Below are positions 51,286 through 60,927 of a stretch of 64,000 nt of DNA, in pieces. Made by a program: the position numbers and the translations under genes. Source of the stretch: an uncultured bacterium. GTDB lineage: Bacteria > Edwardsbacteria > AC1 > EtOH8. The stretch is from NCBI GenBank assembly GCA_937863685.1, contig CALMGM010000005.1, positions 558,001 to 622,000 on the forward strand, given 5' to 3'. Every line of letters begins with the position of its first letter. The first letter of the stretch is position 1. The notes beneath the pieces were generated by a model. The model was not told the origin of the DNA. It worked only from the letters and a program-made list of their open reading frames with translations, and made no database searches.

Positions 51286-52254
51286 CTAGAGCAAATCCTT
51301 CAGTTTTGAGTACCGGCCGAAGCTGGATGACTTGAGGGCGAACCGGAAATCCTTCAGGGCGGCCTGCACGATCCCGTCCAGCCGCTTGCCCAGCACTATC
51401 CGGAAGGAATCCACGAAATTGTCCATCCACTCGGCAAAGCCCTTGCCCAGTTCCTCGGAGGTGGTCACGATCTTGCCCTCGCCGCTGATCTCATCGTTGA
51501 ACTCGAATTCCTTGAGGAAGGGGTAATGCACCGAGGCCGCCTCCTTGGAGGAGGCGATGGTCTTGCTGACCAGGGTGGGCCCGGCAATGTTCTTCAGTTC
51601 GGCCATCAGCTTGTTCATGGCCTTGACGAAAAGTTCTATCTGGGCGGGGCTGGCATGCTCGGCCAGCACCGGCAGCTTGTCGTAGGCGTCGACGATCACC
51701 GCCCCGGGGGCGGTGGCCGCGGCCTTAAGGGCCGCCTTCAGCAGGTCGGGCGCGATGCCCTCCACCTTCCAGGTGAAATAGCCGGAGGTGGGCGCCCCCT
51801 CCTTGAAGCGGACGTAGGAGATGTCCACCCCCCGCCGGATCTCCATGAAGCCGTCGAACTTGACCGAGGTCAGTTTTTCGAACAGCTTGTCAGGTTCCAC
51901 ATTGGAAAGGTCCAGGTTCTTGAACACCGGCTTGACGCTGAAGGTGGCCAGCATCATGTCCACCAGCTCCTCCGGGGTCTCGTAGATTGAGACCGTGCCG
52001 GTGGTGGATTTCTTGGCCTTTTCGATCACCTCGGCGATGGAGATCTGCTTGCGCTCGGTGCGGGAAAAATGGCCGGCGTTTACCGGCTCGCCCTTCTTGA
52101 GGTACAGCAGCTGAACCATGTCGGGATAGATGATCTCCAGGTACCCCGAGATCTTGCTGGCCCGTTCCTTTTTATTGTCGGCCAGGATGTTGTCCAGGTG
52201 GACGAACTCCAGTTTGGCGTTCTGCAGGTTGGACTTGCCCTTGGGAAATCGCAT
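51286..52254 (-). CDS. Conserved hypothetical protein (322 aa)
   Basis: A soluble protein with a mixed alpha/beta plan. It contains KISGYLEIIYPDMVQLLYLKKGEPVNAG (about 33-60) and FDGFMEIRRGVDISYVRFKEGAP (about 134-156), two related units. The units look like DUF4388-type single-use segments that read out small effectors. The end is helical. No catalytic motif was found. It lies between the secreted sorting-domain protein and rsmI in the same direction. Confidence 0.6.
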   Translation of the reverse strand: MRFPKGKSNLQNAKLEFVHLDNILADNKKERASKISGYLEIIYPDMVQLLYLKKGEPVNAGHFSRTERKQISIAEVIEKAKKSTTGTVSIYETPEELVDMMLATFSVKPVFKNLDLSNVEPDKLFEKLTSVKFDGFMEIRRGVDISYVRFKEGAPTSGYFTWKVEGIAPDLLKAALKAAATAPGAVIVDAYDKLPVLAEHASPAQIELFVKAMNKLMAELKNIAGPTLVSKTIASSKEAASVHYPFLKEFEFNDEISGEGKIVTTSEELGKGFAEWMDNFVDSFRIVLGKRLDGIVQAALKDFRFALKSSSFGRYSKLKDLL

Positions 52255-52261
52255 CTTCGCT

Positions 52262-53701
52262 CTATCTGATTATTGAAATTTTTTGGATCTTACTTTCGTT
52301 TCCGGATATGACATTTAAAATGTAAATTCCGGCCGTTACTTTCTTGCCGTTCTGGTCCGTGCAATTCCAGACAGTCTGGTTGCCTTTGATATCGATGTTT
52401 TTAACCAGTTGCCCGGTTATGTTGTATATTTTAGCTTTTGTGTTTTTATTATCAATGCCGTTGCACTGGATGTTTATTTTATTTCTGGCCGGGTTGGGCC
52501 AGCTTGCCACCGTAAATGTTACGGGTTTGTTTATTATTTCCGGCTTCCCCGAAACCCCAAGGGGGACGGATGTTTTGGTGACATAAATTTCACAGTCTGA
52601 TTGATAGCAGACCCACATTGTAGAATCATTTTGCACAACAATATCCGGATTTATACAAGCATTCAAGGTGCTATCCGAAACCAGCATAGGTGTTGCTGAC
52701 CACATAGTGTCACAAAAAGCGCTGGCATATATTTTTTGACTGTCGCTCCAAACCGCAACTGGACATAATCTTCTACTTACTGACCCTGAATGAACTTTAG
52801 CGTTGATTTGTAATATGTATGTATTTAGATATTGATAATCGGTTTGTGAATATTTATTGCATTTTAAGGTTCCACTACCATTGGAAAAGGAATCACAAAA
52901 TATCGTAAGAAGGTTGTTATAACTATCATACCCTATCCCAACTTCCTTGGTAAATAAATCTATAATTTCCCAACTACTGTCAGGAGACCAACAAAGTGCT
53001 TGTATAGATTCCCCGAAAAAACCGCCCATAGACCATGAAATTGTATGGCAGAGTACAGCAGGATGTTGATATTGATTCAATGCCAAGCTTTGTGACAAGC
53101 AGTTATTATCATAAAGCATGGACATTCCATTGCCCTGTAATACACATGTCGGTTGACCCCATGATCCACTGTCATAGCGCATAATATAAACGCTATGATA
53201 CCCTGTTGTATCATCAGCCGTCCAGGAAAGAAATTTCGTTCCTGAATCCCCGGCCATAATTGATATACGTCCATTTGTTCTGTATTGGGGAAAAGTAAAC
53301 ACACTATCTATTGCAGTATACGTGCCATACCAACTACCGGAATATACGGTGTATTGTATTTTCCCGGAACTATCCCAAGCTGTCCATACCGATCCTGTAA
53401 CCTTATTGCAGGTTATATCGCAGCTTATCTGATCAACATCATCATTGGTTAACCAGCCACGACTTGACCAACCGGCATTATAGCGACGATAGCATACATC
53501 ATAATTACCCTGGGCGTTGGACAGCCACTCCACCCATATCTGATCTTGGTTATCTATTATTATCCTGGGAAGACTATCGCTATAGCTATCGCTGGTCAAA
53601 CGCCAGGTTTGGCTTGCCGCATAACTAATATCAAAAGCTATCAAAGAACAAAACGACAAAATAACCAGGGAGATAAGCCGCCTCATAGTAGCACCTCCCA
53701 T
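52262..53701 (-). CDS. Secreted protein with C-terminal sorting domain
   Basis: 479 residues. The signal is in MRRLISLVILSFCSLIAFDISYA (a few residues after the first Met). The body is a beta-propeller-like series with repeated W/Y-rich blades (IWVEWLSNAQGNYDVCYRRY). The last 85 residues start WPNPARNKINIQ and end in ILNVISGNESKIQKISIIR, a type-A (Por/T9SS-like) sorting domain. It is likely exported and fixed to the surface. Ribosome site GGGAGGTG is in place. Confidence 0.75.
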   Translation of the reverse strand: MGGATMRRLISLVILSFCSLIAFDISYAASQTWRLTSDSYSDSLPRIIIDNQDQIWVEWLSNAQGNYDVCYRRYNAGWSSRGWLTNDDVDQISCDITCNKVTGSVWTAWDSSGKIQYTVYSGSWYGTYTAIDSVFTFPQYRTNGRISIMAGDSGTKFLSWTADDTTGYHSVYIMRYDSGSWGQPTCVLQGNGMSMLYDNNCLSQSLALNQYQHPAVLCHTISWSMGGFFGESIQALCWSPDSSWEIIDLFTKEVGIGYDSYNNLLTIFCDSFSNGSGTLKCNKYSQTDYQYLNTYILQINAKVHSGSVSRRLCPVAVWSDSQKIYASAFCDTMWSATPMLVSDSTLNACINPDIVVQNDSTMWVCYQSDCEIYVTKTSVPLGVSGKPEIINKPVTFTVASWPNPARNKINIQCNGIDNKNTKAKIYNITGQLVKNIDIKGNQTVWNCTDQNGKKVTAGIYILNVISGNESKIQKISIIR

Positions 53702-53740
53702 TAATAATCAGTGTTCATCCGTGTCCCATTGTTTCCCTGG

Positions 53741-53760
53741 ATTCCCGTCTGCACGGGAAT
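53741..53760. repeat. Mini palindromic repeat (ATTCCCG type)
   Basis: ATTCCCGT-ctgc-ACGGGAAT, perfect 8-bp arms, with CCTGG before and GACAT after. Third member of the family at 9854 and 46241. Confidence 0.75.
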
Positions 53761-53944
53761 GACATTTATTGCCGGGCGGAGAAGCCTGGGCGGATCGCGA
53801 TCCGCCCCTACAGTAATATTTTCTTTGTGAGCTTTATGCTCTCTGTAGTTTAAATTGCTTAATCGCCACCCATTCATCCTGCCAGACAGGGAGGAAACTC
53901 AGGGTGACAAAAAACTCTGTGCCTCTGTGTCTCAGTGGCGCGTT

Positions 53945-54589
53945 CTAAACCTCCTTGAACTTCTCCTTGAGCGTGGCGTAGCGCCAGTATTCCTCCAGGT
54001 CCGGCATGGACGGTATCTTGATCCCCTCGCCGGAGAAGGCTATCAGCGAGGAGGCCTGCATCTTCTCCAGGATATCCTTGGCCTTGGCGATGCTGACGCC
54101 CACCTGCTTGGCCAGCCCCTCCGGAGTGTAGTTGCCTTTGATGAAAACGCCCGCTCCGTCCGGGGCGCCCTTCTCCCGGCCCATGGCCAGCAATGAGGCC
54201 GCCACCCGGCAGACGTCGTCCTTCTGCAGCAGGATCTTCACCTGCTCGTTGGTCTCCCGCAGGCGCTTGACCAGGCTGGAGATCAGGTATTCCACCATGG
54301 GATTCTCCTGCAGCTGGGCCTTGAAGGCCGCCCGGTCCAGTATCAGCAGGGATACCTCTGTCAGGGCGATAGCGGCGGCCGAGCGAGGGGCGTCGTCTAC
54401 AATGGCCATCTCGCCCAGAAAAGAGCCCTCCGACAGTTCGGCCAGGACCTTTTTGACCCCTCCGGCGTTGTTGGAGATCTCCACCTTGCCGGATTTTATC
54501 AGGTACATCTCCTCGCCTTTGTCGCCCTCCTTGAAGAGGACCTCCCCGGCGGCCAGGTTTCTTTCGAATGCTCCTTGGGCTTCGGCCAT
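53945..54589 (-). CDS. Crp/Fnr-family cyclic-nucleotide-binding regulator
   Basis: 214 residues. A cyclic-nucleotide domain (about 10-120; EGSFLGEMAIVDDAPRSAAAIA is the PBC-like cassette) is followed by a winged helix with YTPEGLAKQVGVSIAKAKDILEKM (about 155-178). R at the PBC position suggests cAMP-like ligand binding, but specificity is unknown. A direct repeat TTGTTAAGT brackets its -10 region (54610-54645), a possible self-binding site. Confidence 0.85.
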   Translation of the reverse strand: MAEAQGAFERNLAAGEVLFKEGDKGEEMYLIKSGKVEISNNAGGVKKVLAELSEGSFLGEMAIVDDAPRSAAAIALTEVSLLILDRAAFKAQLQENPMVEYLISSLVKRLRETNEQVKILLQKDDVCRVAASLLAMGREKGAPDGAGVFIKGNYTPEGLAKQVGVSIAKAKDILEKMQASSLIAFSGEGIKIPSMPDLEEYWRYATLKEKFKEV

Positions 54590-54622
54590 GATCTTCTCCT
54601 TTTAAAACACACTTAACAAAAT

Positions 54623-54652
54623 ATCATACCACAACTTAACAAATATTGTCAA
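54623..54652 (-). promoter_or_regulatory. Promoter of the Crp/Fnr gene with flanking direct repeats
   Basis: TTGACA (54647-54652) and TATGAT (54623-54628) with 18 bp between on the minus strand. TTGTTAAGT occurs twice, 24 bp apart, one copy inside the spacer and one just downstream of the -10 box, suggesting a regulator site. Confidence 0.75.
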
Positions 54653-54660
54653 TAATAAAT

Positions 54661-56361
54661 TCAGCCCTGCCGGGCATTCCACCCGACCATCCTCTTTTCG
54701 ATTATCCCGGCCAGCTCCCCGATCCGATACCTCTCCTGGCCCATGGTATCCCGGTCGCGCAGGGTGACGGTCTGGTCCTGCAGGGTCTGAAAGTCCACCG
54801 TGACGCAAAACGGAGTGCCGATCTCATCCTGGCGGCGGTACAGCTTGCCTATCCCGGCGGTGTCATCGTAGACCGTGCGCAGGGCGGGCTGAAGCAGGGC
54901 TCTTATCTTCTTGGCCGTCTCCACTATGCCCGGCTCGTTCTTTTTGAGCGGCAGGACCGCCACCTTGATGGGCGCCAGCTCGGGGTGCAGCTTGAGGACG
55001 GCCCGGGTATGCTCGTCGCACAGCTTGCCTACTGTCAGGCGAACCTTTTTAAGCAGTTCTATCCGGTCGGCGCCGGGCAGGCTGCAGGCGGCATCGGTCT
55101 CCAGCAATGAGCCCGGCAGTTTTTCTATGGCGGTCTGTAATGACTTTTCTATGGCCTGCAGCTGCTCCAGGGTCGGACCATCGGAACCCGGCTTTTTTTG
55201 GGCTTCGGAGATCTTCTTGCCGATGCTTTTTAAAGCCGCTGTTGCAGCCTCCTTCAGCGGGGCCAGTGATTCATCAGACGGCTGGCTTAGCTGCTCTTCA
55301 TGATAGGCCTCGCACAAAAAGGCCAGAGTGGCCCGGTCGGCCCCGGCCGAGGGCTCTATTACGCAGGGAATGTACTTGGCGCCCTTCTTGCCGGTGGTTG
55401 AGTCCACATAGGCCTCGTCAAAGTATTCCATCTTTTCGGTAGAGTGCTCGTTCCGATTGAGTTTCAAGCGAACCAGATCCGCTTCGGGAACATTGTTGCT
55501 GTGGGCGGTCAGGTCGTAATCCTGGCGGTTGGCCACGCCCTCCAACTCGCTCCAGCCCAAAGAGCCGGGGAACAAGTATTCCAGGTCCACGCAGGCTTTG
55601 GCATAATGAGCCAGTTCCTCAGGGGCCTGGGGACGTTTTTTCAGGCGCTCCGGGTTCATGCCCAGGCCGATATACCAGTTGTAGCGGGCCTCCACCCATT
55701 CCTGGTGCAGCTGTTCATCGGTCTTCTCGCCGGGCTGAAGGTATTGCGGCGGCTTGCAGAAATATTCTATCTCCATCTGCTCGAACTCCCGGGTGCGGAA
55801 GGTGAAATTGCCGGGGGTGATCTCGTTGCGGAAGGCCTTGCCGATCTGGGCGATGCCGAAGGGCAGTTTGCGCCGCATGGACTGCAGCACGTTGAGGAAG
55901 TTGGTGAAGATGCCCTGGGCGGTCTCGGGCCTAAGGTAGGCTAGGCCGCTCTCGTCCTGCACCGGGCCGACGTAGGTTTTGAACATGCCGTTGAAATCGC
56001 GGGGTTCGGTCAGCTCGCCCCCGCACTCCGGGCATTTGTCGCCCTTGACGTGGTCGGCCCGGAATCTTTTGCGGCATTTCTTGCAGTCCACCAGCGGGTC
56101 CACAAAGGTCTTCTCATGGCCGGAATACTGCCACACCAGGCGGTTCATGATGATTGCGGCGTCAAGGCCCTCCATGTCATCACGCTGGTAGACCACGCTT
56201 TTCCACCAGGCCTTTTTGACGTTGTTCTTGAGCTCCACCCCCAGCGGACCGTAATCCCAGGTGGAGCCCAGGCCCCCGTAGATCTCGGAGGATTGGAATA
56301 TGATCCCCCGCCGCTTGGACAGGGAGACTATTTTTTCAAAGGCATTATCTGGTCTGGGCAC
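54661..56361 (-). CDS. glyS: Glycyl-tRNA synthetase (single-chain, class II)
   Basis: GTG 56361 is taken as start (GAGG 8 nt before; protein begins [10 protein letters not shown]), not the upstream TTG 56394; 566 residues. Class II marks include [39 protein letters not shown] and the late [15 protein letters not shown]. An insertion of about 120 residues (helical, Ala/Leu-rich) lies between the motif 3 region and the anticodon-binding domain. It charges tRNA-Gly. Its leader plus the first codons are partly duplicated at 59009-59215. Confidence 0.92.
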   Translation of the reverse strand: MPRPDNAFEKIVSLSKRRGIIFQSSEIYGGLGSTWDYGPLGVELKNNVKKAWWKSVVYQRDDMEGLDAAIIMNRLVWQYSGHEKTFVDPLVDCKKCRKRFRADHVKGDKCPECGGELTEPRDFNGMFKTYVGPVQDESGLAYLRPETAQGIFTNFLNVLQSMRRKLPFGIAQIGKAFRNEITPGNFTFRTREFEQMEIEYFCKPPQYLQPGEKTDEQLHQEWVEARYNWYIGLGMNPERLKKRPQAPEELAHYAKACVDLEYLFPGSLGWSELEGVANRQDYDLTAHSNNVPEADLVRLKLNRNEHSTEKMEYFDEAYVDSTTGKKGAKYIPCVIEPSAGADRATLAFLCEAYHEEQLSQPSDESLAPLKEAATAALKSIGKKISEAQKKPGSDGPTLEQLQAIEKSLQTAIEKLPGSLLETDAACSLPGADRIELLKKVRLTVGKLCDEHTRAVLKLHPELAPIKVAVLPLKKNEPGIVETAKKIRALLQPALRTVYDDTAGIGKLYRRQDEIGTPFCVTVDFQTLQDQTVTLRDRDTMGQERYRIGELAGIIEKRMVGWNARQG

Positions 56362-56545
56362 TTGAATTTCCTCGCAAAAGTAATTATTAAACAAAACAGC
56401 ACACGGATAACGCAGATGGTTTGGATTCCCACTGATTAATAATATGCCACAACTATCTCCACTATCCGTGCGATCCGTGTTTGATTTGCCTTTTAATTAT
56501 AACTCTTAACCGCCTTTAAAATCAAGGATAAATCGGCCTAATAAA

Positions 56546-56572
56546 AAACCCTGCGGCAATGCCGCAGGGTTT
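56546..56572 (-). terminator. Terminator of the 56593-58911 gene
   Basis: AAACCCTGCGGC/GCCGCAGGGTTT, perfect 12-bp stem with a 3-nt loop, followed by TTTATTAGG on the minus strand. Confidence 0.9.
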
Positions 56573-56592
56573 TACTAAAAAGTCCGCAGGCC

Positions 56593-58911
56593 TTACCTGA
56601 CCACTATGAGCTTTTTGGTGAACACCTTATCGCCAGCTTTCAAGCGGTATATGAACACGCCCTGGGATACCTTTCTCCCGTTGTCGTCGGTGCCGTTCCA
56701 TCTCACCGCATGGTTCCCGGCCGGAAGGTTGCCGCTGGTCAGGGACCTAACCTTTTGGCCGATCACGTTGAATATCTCCAGACGGGTCTGCCCTTCCCTG
56801 GCTAAACCGAACCGGAACTCGGCCGAGTTTTTTACCGGGTTGGGGCTGGCCGGAGACAGGAAAAAACTGTAGGTTTGGGCGCCGGGCTTCCCTTCCACCC
56901 CGGTCACAGCGGTGGTAAAGCTGACAAATGTGTCGGGTAGACTGGACAACGAGATACCGGCCAAATCGGTTCCAGCGGTAACCACCACCGACATCAGGGT
57001 ATTCTGGTCGTATGAGGAATCGGGCGTCATTGTTAAGGTGTCACCAGCGTAATTCCAGGTAAGAGTAAAGTTGTGAGCCGGGAACGGATAACCGTCAACA
57101 GTCCCGGTGTCCATCGGCTCCGAGAAGGCGATCACGATCGGGGTGTTCAGTCCCACGTCTGCCGAGCCGTCGGCTGGCGAGGTGGAGACGATAAAAGGCG
57201 GGATGCTGTCCGACGGGGGAAAGAAACTGGCGCTGTCCCGTCCCAGGACGAAATCGGAGAAGGAGGTTATTCCTGACAGCATTATGGTATTGCCGGCCGT
57301 ATCCCTGGCCGCAACCTGCGGAAGTGTCCAGACACCGTCATATTTGCCGGCCGCCATGCCCCCCTCTTCCGCCGGGGTCAGCCCGGTGTTGAAATCATCG
57401 TCCAGATAGGCCAGGGTGATAGCGCAGTTGTCAAAAGACACCGGCATCAGGGAGTACGGGCTGACCGTCCAATATCTCTTCAGTGTCTGGGCGGAATCAG
57501 CCTGGGGATGGATCCCCTGGCTGACCTTGACCATCAGGGCCCCTTCGGAATAAACGGTATCGAGAGATACTATCACCGGCGAGTAGCCGTTGGCCGTACC
57601 CACGGGGCAGGTCTCCGTCCTGTTAAGCGAGTCGAAGACGCTGTAGTAATTGCCGATCACGTGCCCGGAGTATCGGAAGGCGGTGTCCTTGACCCCCATG
57701 GAGTAGGCCCCGGTATTGATGTTGCCTCCGTCAAGGTACAGGTTGCGGGTGCACAGGATGTCCTTGGTCAGGTCCAGGCTGGCCCCGTTCTCTATGTACA
57801 GGCTCCTCAGCCTGGTGTAGTTCAATAACGTGGCCTCGAAAAGCTCGGGTCCGCTGATGAAGGCCTGGGGCCCGGTATAGATCACGTTGATGGATCCGCC
57901 GTCAAAGATGTGGGGCTCCGCAGTTATCGCGCCCGAATCTCTCAGGATCGTTCCCGGGGAATGTATCCGGAAGTTGTTGGCGCTGTTGTTGTAGGTCCCC
58001 CGGCGGAGCTCCAGCTTCCGCAACCGCACCGGGAACCCGGGCGCAAAACCGGCCGGATTGTTGAGCACCAGGGTGTCGACATAGACGGTGTCGGCAGATG
58101 TCCAATTGATGGTCCCACCTTCGTTGATAACTATCGTTTCCGAGCCCAGGGTTGATACCGAACTGCATACCAGACTGTCCCCCAGGTTAAGCGTGCCGCC
58201 ATTCAGGGTAAGAGAGGTCGCATACCCGGCAATGACGCTGATGTTGAAATTCATGCCCGGCTGCAGGGTCACGGTCCCGGCAATGGTGATGCCGGCGTTG
58301 ACCGAGGCGTTCGCCATGTCGCTGTTGTTGAGGGAAAAGAATGACGACGGTCCGAAGGCCAGTGTCTTTCCGGTATCGACCACTATGGATGTATTATCCT
58401 GGCCGTTAGCGGTGAGGGCCGCCCCAGTATAGTGAAGACTTATGTCCTGGGCGATGGTCAGGGTCGTGGTAGGGGCTCCCGGCCGGAGGCGGCTGAGTTC
58501 CGTGGTCCCGGCGCCAGAAATTGTAATATCGTTGTAATACTGAAGCAACAAGGTGTCGGCAGGGCCTCCCAAAAGTCCGTTATTGATGATCGAATCTCCG
58601 TAAACATGAAAATTGCGGAGGTTGAGGCTGTTGCTGCGCAAAACCCCGTCCGATTCGATCACCAGGTTCCGGCAGGAGTCCGGGCTAGCGGCAAAGGTAA
58701 CGGTGTCCCCGGCCGATATCTGAACGTTATTGGCAGAGCCTGGTTTGGCTGCTGGAGCCACCCAGCCGGTGCCGTTCCATGTCTCCCAGGTGGCCAGTAT
58801 CCTCCAATTTCCATTCTGCCTGGAACGGTAGTCCCCCACTTCTTGAGCCATTGCTGAAGCTGCCAGCATCAACAAGCAGACCGCTATTAATCCCACATTT
58901 TTCAGGGACAT
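56593..58911 (-). CDS. Large secreted protein with Ig-like and C-terminal sorting domains
   Basis: 772 residues. The signal peptide is MSLKNVGLIAVCLLMLAASAMAQ. A right-handed beta-helix-like part (residues 60-380) is rich in Asn/Gly ladders. A Big_5-type Ig-like domain with PPFIVSTSPADGSADVGLNT and IAFSEPMDTGT follows, and a FlgD/Por-type end (SPASPNPVKNSAEFRF ... IFNVIGQKVRSLTSG, final TKKLIVVR) closes it. A close paralogue of its second half lies at 61761-64000. RBS CGGAGG precedes the ATG. Confidence 0.8.
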   Translation of the reverse strand: MSLKNVGLIAVCLLMLAASAMAQEVGDYRSRQNGNWRILATWETWNGTGWVAPAAKPGSANNVQISAGDTVTFAASPDSCRNLVIESDGVLRSNSLNLRNFHVYGDSIINNGLLGGPADTLLLQYYNDITISGAGTTELSRLRPGAPTTTLTIAQDISLHYTGAALTANGQDNTSIVVDTGKTLAFGPSSFFSLNNSDMANASVNAGITIAGTVTLQPGMNFNISVIAGYATSLTLNGGTLNLGDSLVCSSVSTLGSETIVINEGGTINWTSADTVYVDTLVLNNPAGFAPGFPVRLRKLELRRGTYNNSANNFRIHSPGTILRDSGAITAEPHIFDGGSINVIYTGPQAFISGPELFEATLLNYTRLRSLYIENGASLDLTKDILCTRNLYLDGGNINTGAYSMGVKDTAFRYSGHVIGNYYSVFDSLNRTETCPVGTANGYSPVIVSLDTVYSEGALMVKVSQGIHPQADSAQTLKRYWTVSPYSLMPVSFDNCAITLAYLDDDFNTGLTPAEEGGMAAGKYDGVWTLPQVAARDTAGNTIMLSGITSFSDFVLGRDSASFFPPSDSIPPFIVSTSPADGSADVGLNTPIVIAFSEPMDTGTVDGYPFPAHNFTLTWNYAGDTLTMTPDSSYDQNTLMSVVVTAGTDLAGISLSSLPDTFVSFTTAVTGVEGKPGAQTYSFFLSPASPNPVKNSAEFRFGLAREGQTRLEIFNVIGQKVRSLTSGNLPAGNHAVRWNGTDDNGRKVSQGVFIYRLKAGDKVFTKKLIVVR

Positions 58912-59008
58912 AATATCCTCCGTTACATTTTAGGTTTTATTGCCTGGCCAGTTAAAATCAAAATTGGGGTATATCGCTAACCGAAATTGCTTATCCGGCT
59001 GTTTTCTG

Positions 59009-59215
59009 CCTTTTCAAAGGCATTGTCGGGGCTGGGCCCTTGAATTCCCTCGCAAAAGTATTTATTAAACAAAACAGCACACGGATAACGTAGATGGTTT
59101 GAATTCCCACAGATAAAAAACATTCCGGGAGTATCTTCGCTTTCCTTGCAATCCATGTTCTATTGAATATTTATTTGATTATAACTCTTAATGCCAAATA
59201 AAATCAAGGATAAAT
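59009..59215 (-). repeat. Duplicate of the glyS leader and first codons
   Basis: Aligns to 56331-56534: shared text includes GCAAAAGTA, TTATTAAACAAAACAGCAC, ACACGGATAACG, ATCAAGGATAAAT. The glyS GTG start is changed to GGG, so it cannot start the protein. About ten glyS codons (GPSPDNAFEK) are included. Confidence 0.75.
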
Positions 59216-59248
59216 AAGACCGGGGCGACCTGATATCGCCCCGGTCTT
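59216..59248 (-). terminator. Terminator after the lipoprotein gene
   Basis: AAGACCGGGGCGA pairs with TCGCCCCGGTCTT (13 bp), loop of 7, followed by ATTTATCC on the minus strand. It ends the 59272-60078 gene. Confidence 0.85.
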
Positions 59249-59271
59249 TGAGAGTTTGGATGCGAGATCCT

Positions 59272-60078
59272 TTAAAACCCCACCACCACCCCGGCCAGAA
59301 ACCTTGTCACCGACGCCGGACGAACATCCACCAGATAGGCCGGGTCGCTGCCCAGGTCCACCCGCACCCCGCTTTCTTTCATTGCGAAAGCGTGAGATAT
59401 TCCCAACTGGGCCTTGATCCAACCCATATCCGCTTCCAGGCCGGCCCCGGCGATAATGGCCGAGCCCTTCAGCTCGTCGGTCATCAGCCAATGATCGATC
59501 GCGCCAGCGGTGTCGTAATAGGTCTGGTCAAATTCTATGCTGACCGGATACTGGGCCCAGCTGAGATTTCCGAAGAATCCCAAACCGCTCAATCCATCGC
59601 CGGGATCAATCGAATCATTCCCGAACGGCCGATACGAACCGGATGCTGTCCCCCGGAAACAGATAGTCTTATCGCTTTTCCAGCCGGCGGCCGTCAGGGC
59701 CAGGCAGGGATCGCTGGTCCTGGGACGAAAGACCAGTTCGGCAGCCGGCCCCACGGCGTCCATCATCCCTGTGACCGAAAAAGACCCGACGGGCGAATAG
59801 GACAGGTACAATAGGCTGTTAGACTGGTTCCAGGCCGAAAAGGTCTGATTGACCTGGCTGGTGTAGAAGTAGTCTATCTCGACCGTGTCCCGGCTGCTGA
59901 AATCGTGGAACACCCCGGCTTGAAAGGGTTTCCCGGAGCGGCTGTTGTCGACGATGATCGGCAGGTTGCGATGGATGTCGTATTTGATGGACACAGTGGG
60001 GGCACAGCCCGGAAAAACCGCCGTTGATATTGCTAACAGCAGTGCTGTAACAAATGCTGGGGACAAGATTCGTTTCAT
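59272..60078 (-). CDS. Lipoprotein, probably a small beta-barrel-like envelope protein
   Basis: 268 residues. The signal has a lipobox (AISTAVFPGC-APT). The mature part has alternating strands in the second half, ending in RFLAGVVVGF. No family recognised. It is followed by a strong terminator and has no tight neighbour. Confidence 0.65.
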   Translation of the reverse strand: MKRILSPAFVTALLLAISTAVFPGCAPTVSIKYDIHRNLPIIVDNSRSGKPFQAGVFHDFSSRDTVEIDYFYTSQVNQTFSAWNQSNSLLYLSYSPVGSFSVTGMMDAVGPAAELVFRPRTSDPCLALTAAGWKSDKTICFRGTASGSYRPFGNDSIDPGDGLSGLGFFGNLSWAQYPVSIEFDQTYYDTAGAIDHWLMTDELKGSAIIAGAGLEADMGWIKAQLGISHAFAMKESGVRVDLGSDPAYLVDVRPASVTRFLAGVVVGF

Positions 60079-60126
60079 TTTGAATTTTTAGAAATTGCTG
60101 ATCGATTCCGATCAAATCACCGCTTG

Positions 60127-60864
60127 TCACCTGGATTGTTTCTTCACTATCTCCTCGAGCAGCGGCCCCAGCTCGACGCTGTATTCGTCCTTCTTATCCG
60201 GGTTAATGGAGATCATCACGCTTCGGCCGATCAGTTCGCCCTCCGGCTTCACCCCTAACTCCTCCGACTCGAAGTCCTCCTCCCAATCTGACCCCGGTCT
60301 GGCGCCCCGGCAGATGAATACGTAGCGGCCCCGGCTCCTTTCCCGGACCCCGGTGATCCGGCCTTCGATCCTGACCGCCTTGCCTCTGGCCTCCAGCATC
60401 CGGGCCCTGATGCTCCGCCCGGCCGGGCTCTTCCCTCCCTCGATGTCGCCGAAAATATAGAACACCCCCGAGGCCAGGAACAGGGCCAACAGCCCCCCGA
60501 TGGTCAGCAGCAGCGGCCCCAGCCAGAAATGTGAGAACTTGGCCAGCTGGGCCTGTTCGGGTTTTTGGGGATTGTACCTGACATCAACCTCGGCCCCGAT
60601 CGCGAACTCCGGACTGGAACTGCCGGTGCTGCCCTTGAATTGGAAACTCCGGCCATCCGGGGTCTGGAACTCTACCACCGGGTAGTAGGATGGACGGGGG
60701 CTTTCCTCGTCGTCGACCACCTCGCCCTGGTGCATCGCCACCACCCTGCCCGGAGCTACCAATCCGGTTCGGAAAAGTGCCGCTCTCTTGGCCCCCCACA
60801 CCAGGCCGGCAATCAGTGAAGCCAGCCCCATGCCCCCAAAAATAACCAAAACCACCCACTTCAT
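60127..60864 (-). CDS. DUF3592 membrane protein
   Basis: 245 residues. Two membrane helices at about 5-25 and 116-140 (LLLTIGGLLALFLASGVFYIF) frame a domain with YYPVVEFQTPDGRSFQF. ADVRYNPQKPEQAQL also fits DUF3592, a family of unknown function often in envelope operons. A second soluble part from about 148 carries a Gly/Arg/Glu-rich stretch. Confidence 0.8.
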   Translation of the reverse strand: MKWVVLVIFGGMGLASLIAGLVWGAKRAALFRTGLVAPGRVVAMHQGEVVDDEESPRPSYYPVVEFQTPDGRSFQFKGSTGSSSPEFAIGAEVDVRYNPQKPEQAQLAKFSHFWLGPLLLTIGGLLALFLASGVFYIFGDIEGGKSPAGRSIRARMLEARGKAVRIEGRITGVRERSRGRYVFICRGARPGSDWEEDFESEELGVKPEGELIGRSVMISINPDKKDEYSVELGPLLEEIVKKQSR

Positions 60865-60927
60865 ATGGCCGCCCTTTTCGAGTTTTCCATCCCTGTTATC
60901 TAATTAAGAATCACGCCATCCACGGTT

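Larger units (their letters stand above)
58912..59271. other. Intergenic region with a duplicated glyS leader and a terminator
   Basis: Holds the segment 59009-59215 (copy of the glyS leader and first codons) and a terminator (59216-59248). No gene. Confidence 0.75.

Noticed and set aside
56361-56394. TTG start for glyS
   Set aside because: The GTG at 56361 has a better-spaced GAGG and gives the normal N-terminus [10 protein letters not shown]; the TTG region looks like leader text.
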